Assembly: GCA_030639665.1 (NCBI GenBank)
Contig: DAOWCC010000110.1
Coordinates: 1 to 8,069 of the forward strand
Length of the DNA stretch: 8,069 nucleotides
DNA from: Elusimicrobiota bacterium
GTDB taxonomy: Bacteria; Elusimicrobiota; Elusimicrobia; Elusimicrobiales; UBA9959
Direction: 5' to 3'
The stretch's first letter is position 1. Every line of letters starts with the position of its first letter. Under the pieces are notes generated by a model. That model saw only the letters and a program-made list of their open reading frames with translations. It did no database searches and was not told where the DNA came from. A program made the translations under genes and the position numbers. Positions 7,053 to 8,069 of the stretch are shown one piece after another.

Positions 7053-7724
7053 TTATTTTTTCCTTTTCAACTTTTTTAACCTTTTTAAAGCTTTTTCCGC
7101 AGATTTTTTAGTCTTCAGATTCTTGTCTTTTGTCGCTTGCTCCATTGCCTTTTCTATCGCGTCTCTTTTCTTGTCCGCATTTTTTATTTCCGCTATTTCA
7201 CCAAGCGCGCCGATAGCCACTTTTCTCACCAAGGCATCATCATCTTTTTCAACTTTTTCTATCAGCTTATCTACATCTTTTTCATCACCGACTTTTCCCA
7301 AAGAACGGCAAGCGGCTGAGCGAATCGCAGGGTTTTTATCATCAGCCATTTTATTTAATAAAACAATAATCCTTTTATCATGAAAATAGCCCAAGGTCTG
7401 AACACCCATAATTTTAACCGCCGTATAGGTGCTTTTTTCCACCGTTTCAATTAGTGGTTCAATCGCGCTTGCGTCCCGCAAAGCCCCTAATGAAACAATT
7501 GCATTGATTATGACTCCCTGTGACTTATCTTTTAATAAATTAATCAATTCCGGCACAGCTTCTTTTATTTTCTTGTTTCCCGCTCCTTGCGCAGCCCTCA
7601 TTCTTACCACGGAATCCGTGCTTTTCATCAACAAAAGATAATCAGTGGTATCTGCCGCCGATAAAGAGGCGGTAAACATCAAACAAAAACTCAATAATAT
7701 TAAGGATTTATATTTTTTAATCAT
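7053..7724 (-). CDS. Small exported HEAT-repeat protein with lysine-rich tail
   Basis: The chosen ATG at 7724-7722 has an excellent AGGAG (complement of 7732-7736) seven nt upstream and puts a classical signal peptide at the N-terminus: MIKKYK, a hydrophobic core, then SLSA with cleavage near residue 23. A longer in-frame start at 7772 would overlap the preceding gene and bury the signal peptide, so it is rejected. The 223-residue product contains about five to six HEAT-like helical pairs from residue 26 to about 190, recognised by a 31-33 residue period with A-V-x-x-L and R-x-x-A-x-x-x-L-G patterns (for example RSAACRSLGKVGD at 135-147). The last 25 residues are extremely basic (ALKRLKKLKRKK). 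HEAT arrays of this type usually serve as protein-protein scaffolds; here it would act outside the cytoplasmic membrane. Its place in the operon suggests a partner role for the membrane enzymes, which is inference. Confidence 0.87.
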   Translation of the reverse strand: MIKKYKSLILLSFCLMFTASLSAADTTDYLLLMKSTDSVVRMRAAQGAGNKKIKEAVPELINLLKDKSQGVIINAIVSLGALRDASAIEPLIETVEKSTYTAVKIMGVQTLGYFHDKRIIVLLNKMADDKNPAIRSAACRSLGKVGDEKDVDKLIEKVEKDDDALVRKVAIGALGEIAEIKNADKKRDAIEKAMEQATKDKNLKTKKSAEKALKRLKKLKRKK

Positions 7725-7731
7725 AAATTCG

Positions 7732-7736
7732 CTCCT
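7732..7736 (-). promoter_or_regulatory. Shine-Dalgarno site that fixes the HEAT gene start
   Basis: AGGAG on the minus strand with a 7-nt spacer to the ATG at 7724. It decides for this start over the in-frame one at 7772. Confidence 0.8.
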
Positions 7737-7743
7737 ATAATTG

Positions 7744-8069
7744 TTAACCGGCTTTTTTTGCCACTTCAACACCCCTGAGATTCATATCCTTTTTCCGGAA
7801 GTATTTGCTCATTGAGTCAATTACCTTTTTAATACGCCGCTCGAAATCGGTTTCAGCGTCAAAAGACTCTGTCTCTTTATTGCTTACGGACATACTTGAT
7901 ATAAATTTTTTAAGAAATACCATTGATAAAAGTAAAGGCAAAACACTTTCAACAAAAGATACAGATAAAGCGCTAAAAAGCAAAGTATTAAAGTCGGCCT
8001 TTGCTATAAAAAACGACGCTATAACAGCTTCACGAACGCCAATACCCATAATGCTTACAGGCAAGCCCG
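7744..8069 (-). CDS. C-terminal part of UPF0104/LPG-synthase-TM-type (LTD) flippase, 5' end outside window
   Basis: Only the last 107 codons are visible. The frame is open to the right edge, so the codon TTG at 8064 is an internal leucine rather than a start. The visible part begins GLPVSIMGIGVREAVIASFF, which matches the strongly conserved P-x-S-x-x-G-x-G-x-R-E segment near the end of the lysylphosphatidylglycerol-synthase transmembrane region family (PF03706, UPF0104). One more hydrophobic segment follows (about visible residues 28-52), then a charged cytosolic tail of about 50 residues. Members are polytopic inner-membrane proteins; some move lipids, and others are found with glycosyltransferases handling polyprenyl-linked sugars. 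The gene ends 19 nt before the HEAT gene, so it is probably upstream in the same operon. The family call is good, the transported lipid unknown. Confidence 0.8.
   Translation of the reverse strand, partial: GLPVSIMGIGVREAVIASFFIAKADFNTLLFSALSVSFVESVLPLLLSMVFLKKFISSMSVSNKETESFDAETDFERRIKKVIDSMSKYFRKKDMNLRGVEVAKKAG

Noticed and set aside
7725..7772. Longer N-terminus of the HEAT protein starting at 7772
   Set aside because: It would overlap the flippase gene by 29 nt, add 16 residues before a classical signal peptide and ignore the AGGAG site in front of 7724.
1..8069. CRISPR array, tRNA, rRNA, insertion sequence or phage gene
   Set aside because: I found no regularly spaced repeats, clover-leaf sequences, transposase or integrase reading frames; the only mobile-element hint is the short inverted repeat at 3348-3463.

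Overview
The window reads as chromosomal DNA from a bacterium with an A+T-rich genome and a well-developed cell envelope. All five convincing genes lie on the minus strand, and all are membrane or exported proteins. The mix (very large IPT/TIG surface protein, polytopic membrane proteins with C-terminal TPR repeats, small exported HEAT protein, LTD-type flippase) is the kind seen in deep-branching uncultivated Gram-negative-type phyla such as Omnitrophota or Elusimicrobiota. That placement is inference from gene style only; no marker gene is present.

Reading in the direction of transcription (right to left), the right edge holds the 3' end of a UPF0104/lysylphosphatidylglycerol-synthase-TM-like flippase (7744 to beyond 8069). 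After 19 nt comes a small secreted HEAT-repeat protein with a very lysine-rich tail (7053-7724). After 2 nt come two tandem, related GT-C-type membrane proteins with TPR tails (5383-7050 and 3518-5386), which overlap each other by 4 nt (GTGA). The spacing indicates one translationally coupled operon for envelope glycosylation or related surface assembly.

About 765 nt then separate this operon from the next gene. This stretch has no convincing conventional gene. It holds several inverted repeats, including a long imperfect one with a structured interior at 3348-3463, a 14-bp perfect palindrome, and one 35-codon ORF with a good ribosome binding site that may or may not be real.

The left third (2752 down to the left edge) is a single uninterrupted reading frame of at least 917 codons whose stop lies outside the window. 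It encodes a signal peptide, a roughly 200-residue N-terminal domain and at least seven tandem IPT/TIG immunoglobulin-like repeats.

The most interesting idea is functional. In animals, TMTC-type GT-C/TPR enzymes O-mannosylate cadherin domains, and the related GT-C/TPR protein TMEM260 O-mannosylates IPT domains. Here two TMTC-like proteins and a flippase-family protein sit next to a giant exported IPT protein. A bacterial O-glycosylation system with its own beta-sandwich surface substrate is a testable hypothesis, not a demonstrated fact.
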